Assembly (NCBI GenBank): GCA_038210375.1
Contig: JBBQWT010000019.1
Location: forward strand, 4,187-68,186
Source: JBBQWT01 sp038210375
GTDB lineage: Bacteria > Acidobacteriota > Terriglobia > Terriglobales > Acidobacteriaceae
Direction: 5' to 3'
DNA length: 64,000 nt
The notes below the pieces were generated by a model, which saw only the letters and a program-made list of their open reading frames with translations, had not been told where the DNA came from and made no database searches. A program made the translations under genes and the position numbers. The stretch's first letter is position 1. Each line of letters starts with the position of its first letter. Of the stretch, positions 32,615-41,043 are shown one piece after another.

Positions 32615-33685
32615 TCAGCGGGCCTGGTATTGCGTGGCAATCCAATTCTGGTAAGCGCCGCTGGTGACGTTCCGCACCCAGCCGGGATTGCCTAAATACC
32701 ATGCAACCGTCTTGCGCAATCCGGCTGAAAAAGTTGCAGCAGGCTTCCATCCCAGTTCGCGCTCGATCTTCGTGGCATCCATGGCATAGCGCTGGTCGTG
32801 GCCCGGCCTGTCTTGCACGAAGGTGATGAGCGCGGCATGCCCGGCGCCTCCCGGCCGCGGGGCCAGCTCGTCGAGGATGGAGCAAATGTTCTGCGCGACT
32901 TCCAGGTTCTTGATTTCGTTCCAGCCGCCGACATTGTAGGTCTGGCCGGGCGCGCCGCCGTGCAGCACGGTTTCGAGCGCGTCGCAATGGTCGTCCACAT
33001 AGAGCCAGTCGCGCACGTTGCTGCCGTCGCCATAAATCGGCAATGGCAGGCCGCGGGTGGCGTTCAAGATCATCAGCGGAATTAATTTTTCAGGGAACTG
33101 GCGCGGCCCGTAATTATTGGAACAGTTGGTGATGATGGTGGGCAGGCCATAGGTGTGGAAGTAGGCTCGCACCAGGTGGTCCGAGGCCGCTTTCGACGCC
33201 GAATACGGGCTGTTGGGGCGATACGGATTGCTCTCGATGAACGGCGGGTCGCCGGCGCTCAGGGAGCCATACACTTCGTCGGTGGATACGTGCACGAAGC
33301 GGAACGACTTTTTCTGTTGGTCGCCCAGCCCTCGCCAGTAGGCCAGGCTTTCTTCCAGCATGTGGAAGGTCCCATTGATATTGGTGCGAACGAATTCGCC
33401 GGGGCCCAGGATGGAACGATCCACATGACTCTCGGCGGCAAAATGCAAGATGGCCCCTGGCCGGTGCCTGTCCAGAACCGTTTTAAACGCCGGACGGTCG
33501 CAGATGTCACCCTGCAAAAAAAAATAGCTGTCTCCAGCGCTTAAACCGTCGAGGTTCTGCAGGTTGCCGGCGTAGGTGAGCCTGTCGAAATTTACGATGC
33601 GGGTGCGATGGCGGGAAAGATGGCGCCGTATGAAATTCGATCCGATGAAGCCGGCGCCACCGGTGAGCAGAAGGGTTTCTTCCAT
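32615..33685 (-). CDS. rfbB: dTDP-glucose 4,6-dehydratase
   Basis: Second step of dTDP-L-rhamnose synthesis. 356 residues from the ATG at 33685, which begins the conserved MEETLLLTGGAGFIGSNF; the frame is open 99 bases further upstream, but that stretch is not conserved-looking. NAD-binding GGAGFIGS, HFAAESHVDRSI, the STDEVYG active-site loop and the catalytic YSASKAASDHL are present, as is NNYGPRQFPEKLIPLMI. It leads the rfbBACD run, 110 bases upstream of rfbA and downstream of the SLBB exporter gene. Confidence 0.96.
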   Translation of the reverse strand: MEETLLLTGGAGFIGSNFIRRHLSRHRTRIVNFDRLTYAGNLQNLDGLSAGDSYFFLQGDICDRPAFKTVLDRHRPGAILHFAAESHVDRSILGPGEFVRTNINGTFHMLEESLAYWRGLGDQQKKSFRFVHVSTDEVYGSLSAGDPPFIESNPYRPNSPYSASKAASDHLVRAYFHTYGLPTIITNCSNNYGPRQFPEKLIPLMILNATRGLPLPIYGDGSNVRDWLYVDDHCDALETVLHGGAPGQTYNVGGWNEIKNLEVAQNICSILDELAPRPGGAGHAALITFVQDRPGHDQRYAMDATKIERELGWKPAATFSAGLRKTVAWYLGNPGWVRNVTSGAYQNWIATQYQAR

Positions 33686-33828
33686 TGATTTACGACACCG
33701 CCTGCTTCTCAATACAGCACAACGGCAACGCCGAGGCATCCGCATGGGCCCAAAAAGCTGTGGGTCGCGGGCGGAGACGACCACTACTGACGCGGAGCCC
33801 GGGCGCCGGCTGCGTTGAAAACGCCGAT

Positions 33829-36183
33829 CTACTTCCCGATCACGCGAATCGACGCCACCCCGATGGCCATCTGCCCGAAGATCTGTGAATATTCCCTCAG
33901 GTAGCGTAAGAAGCCAACGTGGTCGAATCTATCGGGGATCACAAGGGTGTCGCCCGGCATGAGTTTCAGTGAGTCGAAACCTGATGTGAACACTCCGCTG
34001 GCTCTTTCCTTGCCTACTACCGACCCGTCAGCCCGAATCACAAATTCGTGGCTTCGGTCGGCATTGCGCGTCGCGCCCCCGGCCTGGCGAAGCACGCCGG
34101 AAGCCCGGCGGTTCGGCCGCCACAGGAAACTACCCGGGTTATTGACTTCGCCGATCACTCCGATGGTCGCCGGGGCAAAGGGAACCACCAGCGAATCGCC
34201 ATCTTCCAGGGTAATATCCGGCAAATTTTGCAGATTGTTCTGCGACGGCTTCAAGCCCAGGACGACGCGCCCCGTGGGTTTCAGTTGCCGTACCCGATCC
34301 AGCAGCGCTTTCTGGGCTTCGCCGCGTTGCCTTGCCGAAGCGGCCTCTTCAACGGTCTCGGCAGCACGACTGGCGGCGATGGCGCCGCGGTGCAGCTCTT
34401 CCTCTTCGCGGTTGATGAACGTCTCCAGCTGTTTCTGCTGCTCGACGCGCGTGGATTCACGAGTAAACACGGAGCCGAAAAGATATGCCTGGGGCGTGAA
34501 GCCTCCGGCCCGCGTGATCAGGTGTTGCAGGGTTTCCCCCGATTCCGCGCGATAGGCCCCGGCGGCGGCGAATTCACCTCCCAGTTGCACGAACGCGTTC
34601 TGCCGCAAGCGTGGGACTTGCATGTCGCCTTGCGAAAAAACGCTGACCACATCGCCGGGCTGCAACTCCAGGTTGTTTGACGTGTCGCCGTCGCGAATCG
34701 CCTTCCCCAGATTGAAAGGGATCAAGTTGCTGGAAAGATCTTCAGGGGTCTGGCGCTGGATGACCGCGTAGTCCCAGTTAATGTCAGGCACCACCCGCCG
34801 CGTCAAACCCGATACGCCGCTTGCCCGGCTCTGCCTCTGGTAATAGTCGGCGGTGATCAGCGAATCACGCGAGGGAATCAGGTCACGAATGCGCATGCCC
34901 GGGCTCCAGGGATAGCGTCCCGGTTTGGCGACATTGCCGCGGAGCGTGACCGCATTTTGATAGCGGGCGTTGAGAGGATTGATGTTGACTAAATCCCCGT
35001 CGCGCACCGGACTGGCCAGCCCGGCTGGGTCGAGGCCAATCACATCGACCGTCCGGACTTCGCGGTTGGAGATGCGCTCCACCCGGGCCTGGTCTCCGAG
35101 CGCCACGGGCGTAAGACCGCCTGCCAGCCGCAAAACCTCTCCCAGCGTGCTCCATCGTCCTTTCAATTCGTAAATCGCGGGCACCTGCACGCTGCCGAAT
35201 ACGGCCACCTGTTCGCCCACCGGAGGAATAAAGATCACGTCGCCCGGGAGCAGGGATACATCTTTGGATTTGTCGCCGTTCAGCAACATGTCATAGATGT
35301 CGAACTCGGTGACCAGGCGGGTACCGCGTTTCAACTGGATCCGGCGCATGCTGCCGCTGCGCGATGGGCCTCCGGAAGCAAACAGCGCATTCAATAGCGT
35401 GCTCAGCGAGCTGACGGTGTAGCGGCCGGGCGAGTGGGCCTGGCCGACCACGAACACTTCAATCGACCGCAGCTGGCCCATGGTCACATTGAGATCGAAG
35501 TTGTTAAACACCCGCCGTATCTGGGCATTGAGATAAGGCTGCAGTTGCTCGTACTTCAGTCCGGCCACTCGGATGTTGCCCACCCGCGGAATATAAATAT
35601 TCCCGGTGCGGTCCACCGTTGCCCGGTAGTCGATGTCGATCTGCCCCCACGCGCGGATCAGGATCTGGTCGCCCGGGCCGACAATGTAATCCGAAGTGGC
35701 GGCAACCTGGTCCAGCGGGGCGAAGGTGGTCGGCCCCTGGCGAAAAAGACTGTATCCGAAGAGTGGGAGATCTTTTCCGGTGGTCGCGGATACAAAAACC
35801 TGAAATTCGCTTTGCGCCTCCGCCACTGTGGACGCGGCGTTGCGATCCGGCGCACTCCTGCAGGGGTTCTGCTGGTCATTGCCAACTTCGCCAGCTTGCG
35901 GATTTTGGGGGTCACAATCCACGCCGTTGGAGCCGGCATCGTTGCCGCTGGATGGGTTTCTTCCGCGGCGTCCGGTTTCATTGCGAATGACGACGGGAGC
36001 GAGCAGGGGAGACTGGACCGGTTGCAGCGAAGGGTCACCATTGGCCTGGCCCGGCTGCCCGTCTCCGGAGCTGGACATGCCAAGGATGCCCGATGTTCCC
36101 CCGCTTTGGGCCAGGGCAGGGGGAACTGCGGCGGCCGATAAGAGCGAAAGCAATACAATGCCAGTCAGGAAATGGGGTTGCAT
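33829..36183 (-). CDS. polysaccharide export outer-membrane protein, Wza/SLBB type
   Basis: 784 residues from the ATG at 36183, which starts a signal peptide (MQPHFLTGIVLLSLLSAAAV, ending near ALAQ); the ATG at 36213 is an alternative. A disordered Ser/Gly/Asn-rich stretch follows to about residue 110. Then comes a Poly_export domain (YIVGPGDQILIRAWGQIDID, VDRTGNIYIPRVGNIRVAG) and several SLBB domains in a row (VFVVGQAHSPGRYTVSSLS, VAVFGSVQVPAIYELKG, VTLRGNVAKPGRYPW, and a last one near VIGEVNNPGSF). It is longer than E. coli Wza (about 380), with extra SLBB repeats. Export of rhamnose-containing glycan is inferred from the adjacent rfb genes. Confidence 0.92.
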   Translation of the reverse strand: MQPHFLTGIVLLSLLSAAAVPPALAQSGGTSGILGMSSSGDGQPGQANGDPSLQPVQSPLLAPVVIRNETGRRGRNPSSGNDAGSNGVDCDPQNPQAGEVGNDQQNPCRSAPDRNAASTVAEAQSEFQVFVSATTGKDLPLFGYSLFRQGPTTFAPLDQVAATSDYIVGPGDQILIRAWGQIDIDYRATVDRTGNIYIPRVGNIRVAGLKYEQLQPYLNAQIRRVFNNFDLNVTMGQLRSIEVFVVGQAHSPGRYTVSSLSTLLNALFASGGPSRSGSMRRIQLKRGTRLVTEFDIYDMLLNGDKSKDVSLLPGDVIFIPPVGEQVAVFGSVQVPAIYELKGRWSTLGEVLRLAGGLTPVALGDQARVERISNREVRTVDVIGLDPAGLASPVRDGDLVNINPLNARYQNAVTLRGNVAKPGRYPWSPGMRIRDLIPSRDSLITADYYQRQSRASGVSGLTRRVVPDINWDYAVIQRQTPEDLSSNLIPFNLGKAIRDGDTSNNLELQPGDVVSVFSQGDMQVPRLRQNAFVQLGGEFAAAGAYRAESGETLQHLITRAGGFTPQAYLFGSVFTRESTRVEQQKQLETFINREEEELHRGAIAASRAAETVEEAASARQRGEAQKALLDRVRQLKPTGRVVLGLKPSQNNLQNLPDITLEDGDSLVVPFAPATIGVIGEVNNPGSFLWRPNRRASGVLRQAGGATRNADRSHEFVIRADGSVVGKERASGVFTSGFDSLKLMPGDTLVIPDRFDHVGFLRYLREYSQIFGQMAIGVASIRVIGK

Positions 36184-36503
36184 AGGTCCACGCGTCGTCG
36201 AAAAATTCAACATTGGGTTTTGGCCTGGTGGAAAGATTCTTATGAATGGAGCCGGATACTCTGAGAATTGTTCGTGACCGCCGGTCGCAGCGTTCTGAGC
36301 GGTCACCCGCGCCCTTTCGGTCGAAAATCAACCAGCTCTCCGGCGCAATTTCATTGTATATCAGCCCTTATGTTCTGAAAAACCGTTCTGATTCCGTTGC
36401 CCACCCAACCCAGGATACCGGCGCAACCCGCAAAACCTGTCGCGTCAACGCAACTTTCAGGCTGGCTAATGCCATCCTAGAACCGTCAAGCGAGGTGAAG
36501 GAT
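36184..36503. other. 320-base divergent intergenic region
   Basis: Upstream region shared by the SLBB exporter (minus) and the GlsB-type gene (plus). GAGGTGAAGG at 36491 is the ribosome-binding site of the latter. No clear -35/-10 pair or repeat was seen. Confidence 0.5.
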
Positions 36504-36752
36504 ATGTCATTTCTGGCATGGATCGTTCTAGGCTTGATAGCCGGATACGTGGGCAGCAAGATCGTCAACAAACGCGGCGAAGGTATCGTTGTGGATATCA
36601 TTCTCGGCGTGGTGGGCGCGCTGGTTGGCGGGTTTCTCTTCCACTTGTTTGGCCACGCCGGCGTGACCGGGCTCAACCTTTACAGCCTCATCGTAGCCGT
36701 GGTGGGGGCAGTGGTGGTTCTGGTGGTCTACCACTCTCTGCGTCGCTTGTAG
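36504..36752 (+). CDS. GlsB/YeaQ/YmgE family stress-response membrane protein
   Basis: 82 residues, three membrane segments, almost no loops. MSFLAWIVLGLIAGYVGSKI followed by GIVVDIILGVVGALVGGFLF is the transglycosylase-associated/GlsB pattern with its glycine-rich helices. Members are induced by envelope, acid or osmotic stress; the molecular role is unknown. The ATG at 36504 has GAGGTGAAG upstream and begins the conserved part, while the frame is open 250 bases further. It leads a run of four stress-type genes. Confidence 0.92.
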   Translation: MSFLAWIVLGLIAGYVGSKIVNKRGEGIVVDIILGVVGALVGGFLFHLFGHAGVTGLNLYSLIVAVVGAVVVLVVYHSLRRL

Positions 36753-36866
36753 CGCAGGCGGGCGGCTCGACTTGACGATTCGTCCGGCTACGATCGACTC
36801 GTGAATCTAACCATGGAATGGGCAAGCGAATCGAGCAGTGCGCCGACCAAAGTCAGGGGAATCTTC

Positions 36867-37436
36867 ATGGCAGTTAAAAATCTCGCAGTTTTCGGAATCT
36901 ATCCCAATTATCTGAGCGCTGAGTTAGCCGTCGATAGCCTCCGCGCGGCCAGCTTTCGCAACACCGACATCTCCATTTTGTCTCCCCAGCAATCCAGCGC
37001 CCTTAAACTGCCTGCGGATTCTTTCGCCGAGCCCCTGGGTAGGGAGAAAATGGAGAAGGTTACGAAGGCGCCGGAGGGCGCGACCACCGGCGCCGGTTCC
37101 GGGGTCGTGATCGGCGGAACTTTAGGCTGGCTGGCGGGGATTGGAGCCCTCGCCATTCCCGGAATCGGACCTCTTATCGCCGCAGGGCCGGTGGTGGCCG
37201 CCCTGGCCGGGGCCGGAGTCGGCGGCGCGCTGGGTGGACTTGGCGGGGCCCTGGTCGGCTTCGGCATTCCCGAAGTCAGTGCCCAGGCCTACGCCGGCCG
37301 GGTTGGCTCCGGAGGCATCCTGCTGTCGGTGCATTGCGACGATGACGAATGGAGTCGGCGCGCCCAGGATGTTCTGCAGCGAAGCGGCGCCGAAGACATC
37401 TCTACAGGCGAATCGGCAGCGCCCGCGGCAGAATAG
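36867..37436 (+). CDS. YflT/general stress protein 17M-like protein with glycine-rich hydrophobic core
   Basis: 189 residues from the ATG at 36867. The N-terminus, VFGIYPNYLSAELAVDSLRA then NTDISILSP, matches the ferredoxin-like fold of general-stress-protein 17M domains, in which a helix-strand unit pairs with a distant C-terminal unit (ILLSVHCDDDEWSRRAQDVL). Between them lies a glycine-zipper-like stretch, about residues 70-140 (GLGGALVG and similar), which may insert in or associate with membrane. The function is unknown. It follows the GlsB gene by 114 bases. Confidence 0.8.
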   Translation: MAVKNLAVFGIYPNYLSAELAVDSLRAASFRNTDISILSPQQSSALKLPADSFAEPLGREKMEKVTKAPEGATTGAGSGVVIGGTLGWLAGIGALAIPGIGPLIAAGPVVAALAGAGVGGALGGLGGALVGFGIPEVSAQAYAGRVGSGGILLSVHCDDDEWSRRAQDVLQRSGAEDISTGESAAPAAE

Positions 37437-37674
37437 AAAGCCAGGTAAAAACCAAGGTCCGCGGCGGGCACCCCTGCAATGTAGACGCCTGGGTTGGGTT
37501 ATGGACGTGCAACCCGTCCTGCAATGGCCGCAAACTCAAGGTTGTTCATCCCGTTTAAACTGGCCCATGATGCCGACGGATTTAACGCAACCTTTGGCAA
37601 GAATCCTCGCATCGGACTCAATGCATCGGGAAAATCCGCGGTAATCAGAGGTTGGATTCCCAGAGGAGATGACG

Positions 37675-38118
37675 ATGAAATATTTCTTGGCCGGCCTGGG
37701 AGTCGGAGCCGGACTGGGCGTGCTTTTTGCACCCCGTCAGGGCGCCGAAACCCGCAACAGGATTAGAAGCGAAGCCTCCCGGCGCGCCTCCGCGCTTTAT
37801 GACGGAACCCGCGGGAAGGCCGGTGACTTGCTCAGCCGGCTGGGCCACCTCACCGATTTTCTCGACAGCCGTACATCGGTGGAAGACAAGCTCATCGATA
37901 TTTTAAATAACGCCAGCGAAGCCGAATTGATGTCAGTCAGCGGCATCGGTCCGGCCACTGCGCAACGGCTCATCCGCCACCGGCCCTATTTCAGCGAGCG
38001 CCAGGTGCTGGAAGAACGGGTACTGCGGCAGCAAACCTTTGAACACTTGAAAGAAGAACTTCTCGACCTTCCCCCGCAAGCCGGGGAAGCTGCAAGCGCA
38101 CAAGAATCACCAGCTTAA
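37675..38118 (+). CDS. YtxH-like protein fused to a helix-hairpin-helix domain
   Basis: 147 residues. The N-terminus (MKYFLAGLGVGAGLGVLFAP followed by GAETR) is a YtxH-type membrane segment with its typical APRQG turn. The C-terminal part (about 75-130) has a ComEA-like helix-hairpin-helix pattern: ILNNASEAELMSVSGIGPAT, AQRLIRHRP, a unit that normally binds DNA backbone non-specifically. The fusion of a membrane anchor and an HhH unit is uncommon. The ATG at 37675 is preferred over 37669 because AGAGGAG sits six bases upstream of it. Third of four stress-type genes. Confidence 0.82.
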   Translation: MKYFLAGLGVGAGLGVLFAPRQGAETRNRIRSEASRRASALYDGTRGKAGDLLSRLGHLTDFLDSRTSVEDKLIDILNNASEAELMSVSGIGPATAQRLIRHRPYFSERQVLEERVLRQQTFEHLKEELLDLPPQAGEAASAQESPA

Positions 38119-38183
38119 CTTCATTCTCACTCAACACAAATACCAAGTGAACAGTATTACCAAATCTATATAAGGAGCGCGAT

Positions 38184-38675
38184 ATGCCGGTTAATAATCT
38201 AGACGAACTTTTTCGTGAGGAACTCAAAGACCTGTTCGACGCCGAAAAACAGTTGGTAAAAGCCCTGCCCAAGATGGTCAAGGCGGCCACCAGTCCCGAG
38301 CTGAAAGCGGCATTCACCGATCATCTTGAAGTCACTAAAGGCCACGTGGAACGGCTGAAGCAGATATTTGAAGAGCTGGGAATGCCGGCGCGTGGCAAGG
38401 TATGTAAGGCCATGAAAGGCCTGGTTGAAGAAGGCGGAGAGATGATCGACGAAAATGCCGCGGACCATGTCAAAGACGCCGGCCTGATCGTCGCCGCACA
38501 GAAAGTTGAACACTACGAGATAGCGGGCTACGGATCGCTGCGCACCTGGGCTGAGACCGTGGGACACACCAAGGTGGCGCAACTGCTGGCCAAGACCCTC
38601 GCCGAAGAAGAAGAAGCCGACGCCAAGCTGACCGAGATCGCCGAAAGCACGGTCAACGAAGAAGCCGCGGCCTGA
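38184..38675 (+). CDS. YciE/YciF (DUF892) ferritin-like protein
   Basis: 163 residues, all-helical. The pattern LDELFREELKDLFDAEKQLV with KALPKM, then LKAAFTDHLEVTKGHVERLK, HYEIAGYGSLRTWAE and LAKTLAEEEEADAKLTEIAE is that of DUF892, a ferritin-like four-helix bundle. Glu and His residues suited to a di-iron site are present on helices 1, 2 and 4. Members rise under osmotic or general stress. AAGGAGCG upstream supports the start. A strong terminator follows, closing the stress-gene block. Confidence 0.93.
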   Translation: MPVNNLDELFREELKDLFDAEKQLVKALPKMVKAATSPELKAAFTDHLEVTKGHVERLKQIFEELGMPARGKVCKAMKGLVEEGGEMIDENAADHVKDAGLIVAAQKVEHYEIAGYGSLRTWAETVGHTKVAQLLAKTLAEEEEADAKLTEIAESTVNEEAAA

Positions 38676-38699
38676 GGCGCAAGCCAATTTTCACCCTGC

Positions 38700-38736
38700 C
38701 CGGCGCGCTTTTGGGGAATTGCGCGCCGGTTTTTTT
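38700..38736 (+). terminator. rho-independent terminator after the DUF892 gene
   Basis: A perfect 9-bp stem CCGGCGCGC with GCGCGCCGG, a 12-base loop, then seven T. Confidence 0.93.
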
Positions 38737-38869
38737 GATCGCCTGTATTGCGGCGCTGAAGGTCGCTACTTTCCCCCGCGCTCCAGACCATCGCCGGGAG
38801 GATTCGCTCGCTCCCGGCCGAAATGAAAACAATGAATCCACGTCAAACTCGCGGCGCTGGTTCCCGACG

Positions 38870-38896
38870 TTGATGCCGAGGCGCCTCGCGTACAAT
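38870..38896 (+). promoter_or_regulatory. candidate promoter for the VTT-domain gene with an internal palindrome
   Basis: TTGATG (38870-38875) and TACAAT (38891-38896) are 15 bases apart. The spacer holds the perfect 12-base palindrome CGAGGCGCCTCG (38877-38888). The -10 box ends eight bases before the GTG start, so the transcript could be leaderless. Confidence 0.4.
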
Positions 38897-38904
38897 TAAT
38901 TCCA

Positions 38905-39573
38905 GTGAAAGGTTTTTTTGCCAGATATACGGCCCTCCTCTGGGGCATTCTGAAGCCGTTAGGCGCCTGGGGGGTCTTCGGCGCTGCGTTTGTAGACGCC
39001 TCATTCCTGGGCGTTCCAGTCGATCCCATTGTGGCCGCCTATGTGCATAGCCAGCCGGCCCACATTCTTTTTTTGTGCGCCGGGGCCAGCGCGGGATCTG
39101 CGCTGGGTAGCTCAGTTCCTTACTGGCTGGGATACAAAGGCGGCGAGATTTTTCTCGCCCGTCGTGTAAAGCCGGAACGCCTTGAGGAATTACGGTTGAA
39201 GTTTGAACGCCACGAAATTCTGGGCGTGATGCTGCCGGCCATGATGCCTCCACCCATGCCGTTCAAGGCCATCGTCTTCGGCGCCGGGGTATTTCGCATG
39301 AACTACCTGCGGTTCCTGGGAGTGGTTTTCGCCGGGCGGCTCATTCGCTTTCTGATCTTCTCCCTGGTACTGCTCAAGTTTGGACCCGGCATCTGGCATG
39401 TGCTGAAATTGCTGGTTCTCGGGCATTACCTGTTGCTGGCGCTGGGCACTGCCCTGGTGGCGGGGTATCTGGTCTTCCGCAAGCAGATTTTCGGAGGTCA
39501 AGGCGCGCTGGTGGCAGTTCCTCCGTCGGAATCCCTGAGTGCGGCCGGCAAGCAGCCGGGACCGGGCTTATAA
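38905..39573 (+). CDS. VTT-domain (DedA/YqaA-like) membrane protein
   Basis: 222 residues with four to five membrane segments. The central pattern, AFVDASFLGVPVDPIVAAYV and GSALGSSVPYWLGYKGGE, then PPPMPFKAIVFGAGVFRMN, is that of the VTT/SNARE-associated (DedA) superfamily, whose members move lipid carriers or act in membrane homeostasis. It starts with GTG at 38905 directly behind a promoter-like sequence and without a ribosome-binding site. The S41 protein follows 85 bases later on the same strand. Confidence 0.87.
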   Translation: MKGFFARYTALLWGILKPLGAWGVFGAAFVDASFLGVPVDPIVAAYVHSQPAHILFLCAGASAGSALGSSVPYWLGYKGGEIFLARRVKPERLEELRLKFERHEILGVMLPAMMPPPMPFKAIVFGAGVFRMNYLRFLGVVFAGRLIRFLIFSLVLLKFGPGIWHVLKLLVLGHYLLLALGTALVAGYLVFRKQIFGGQGALVAVPPSESLSAAGKQPGPGL

Positions 39574-39658
39574 TGAAAATCTATCGTTTCGACTCCGCAA
39601 GGGTCTACACATAGAGGTTGTGGCAGGTCATCACCTGCAAGGAACGAGCTCATTCCAG

Positions 39659-40852
39659 ATGCCCAACAAAATTAAAGCCGCAGTTCTAACCTTTTCCGTC
39701 GCCGTGGTTCTCCTGGTCGTGGTTGGGGAGCGCGGAGTGCGCGCCTCCAGTGACGACGTTTACAAGCAGCTCAAGGTTTTCAGCGAAGTACTCTCGCGGG
39801 TGCGGGCCGATTATGTGGAAGAGCCCAACTTTACCGCGGTCAACGACGGCGCGCTGCACGGGCTGCTGGAATCGCTCGATGCCAACTCCAGTTACCTGAG
39901 CCCGGCGGAATATAAAGGGTATAAAGAGCGCAGGGACGGCCGCGCCGGCGTAGGCGCCACCTTCTCCAAGCGCGGCCTGGCGGCGGTGATCTCCGTGATC
40001 CCCGGCGGTCCGGCGGAAAAGGCGGGACTGGAAAACGGCGATTACATCGATTCCATTGAAGGCCGCAGCACCCGCGACATGTCCCTGGCCGAGATTCGCA
40101 GCATCATGACCGGACAAGTTGGTTCCAACCTGTCGCTCTCGGTGGTGGGCCGCCGCAAGCCCGAGCCGCAGAAGATCGTGATCACCCGCGACGTGGTCAG
40201 AATTCCAGCGGTAGGCGAAAAAATGCTGGAGAGCGGCGTCGGATATCTCGACCCCGTCACCCTGGGTAAAGGCAAGGCCCAGGAAATAGCCCAGCGGATC
40301 AAGCAGTTGCAGCAATCGGGAGCCAGGAAGCTGGTGCTCGACTTGCGCAACGTCTCGGAGGGAGACCTGGCCGAAGGCCAGGCGGTCGCTAATCTCTTTC
40401 TCAACCATGGCGTGATTACTTACGTGGAAGGCCAAACCTATCCGCGCCAGACCTTCAACGCCGAGCAAGGCAAGTACGTGACCGGCATGCCGCTGATCGT
40501 GCTGGTCAATCACAATACGGCGGGACCCGCGGAAATCGTGGCCGCCGCGCTGATGGATAACGCCCGCGCGGAAACCGTGGGCGACAAGACCTTTGGCGTC
40601 GGGTCGGTGCAGAAGTTGATCGAAGTGCGCAACGGCGCCGCCGTCATCCTTTCCATCGCCAAGTATTACAGTCCTTCAGGCAAGGCTATTCCTGACGTGG
40701 GAATTACCCCCACGGTGCAGGCGGCGGCGGTGGAAGATGAAGCTGACCCGTCGGACGACACCGCGGTGGCCCCGCCCAAAACCATCCGGGGAACTCCGGG
40801 GGCGGATGAGCAACTGCGCCGGGCGCTGGAATTAATCAAACGGCGATCATAA
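39659..40852 (+). CDS. S41 (CtpA-like) carboxyl-terminal protease homologue, predicted inactive
   Basis: 397 residues from the ATG at 39659: a signal anchor (about residues 6-23), a helical N-terminal region (DYVEEPNFTAVNDGALHGLL), a PDZ domain (about 95-185, with GGPAEKAGLENGDYIDSIEG) and an S41 core (VLDLRN, PLIVLVN, DKTFGVGSVQ). In the family the nucleophile serine and general-base lysine sit 25 residues apart, in SASE and FGKG motifs. Here the equivalent positions are Gly289 (TAGPAE) and Val314 (FGVG); Gln318 is kept. A scaffold or regulatory pseudoprotease is inferred, probably in the periplasm. It lies upstream of a class A PBP. Confidence 0.9.
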   Translation: MPNKIKAAVLTFSVAVVLLVVVGERGVRASSDDVYKQLKVFSEVLSRVRADYVEEPNFTAVNDGALHGLLESLDANSSYLSPAEYKGYKERRDGRAGVGATFSKRGLAAVISVIPGGPAEKAGLENGDYIDSIEGRSTRDMSLAEIRSIMTGQVGSNLSLSVVGRRKPEPQKIVITRDVVRIPAVGEKMLESGVGYLDPVTLGKGKAQEIAQRIKQLQQSGARKLVLDLRNVSEGDLAEGQAVANLFLNHGVITYVEGQTYPRQTFNAEQGKYVTGMPLIVLVNHNTAGPAEIVAAALMDNARAETVGDKTFGVGSVQKLIEVRNGAAVILSIAKYYSPSGKAIPDVGITPTVQAAAVEDEADPSDDTAVAPPKTIRGTPGADEQLRRALELIKRRS

Positions 40853-41043
40853 AAGAGGCATCCAACCTAATGTCGGTTAACGCTTGATGAACCACACTGG
40901 CTGGACATCGGGCGTCGTTGACCGGCGACAATCCCCCTGGAGAAAATTTTGCGCCTTTCTGCCACCAAGTTAGCACCGGGGTTGTCTTGCGCTGTGTGCC
41001 TGGCTGCACCGATGGGTTCGCGGTTTCCGGGTTTGCCTGATCG

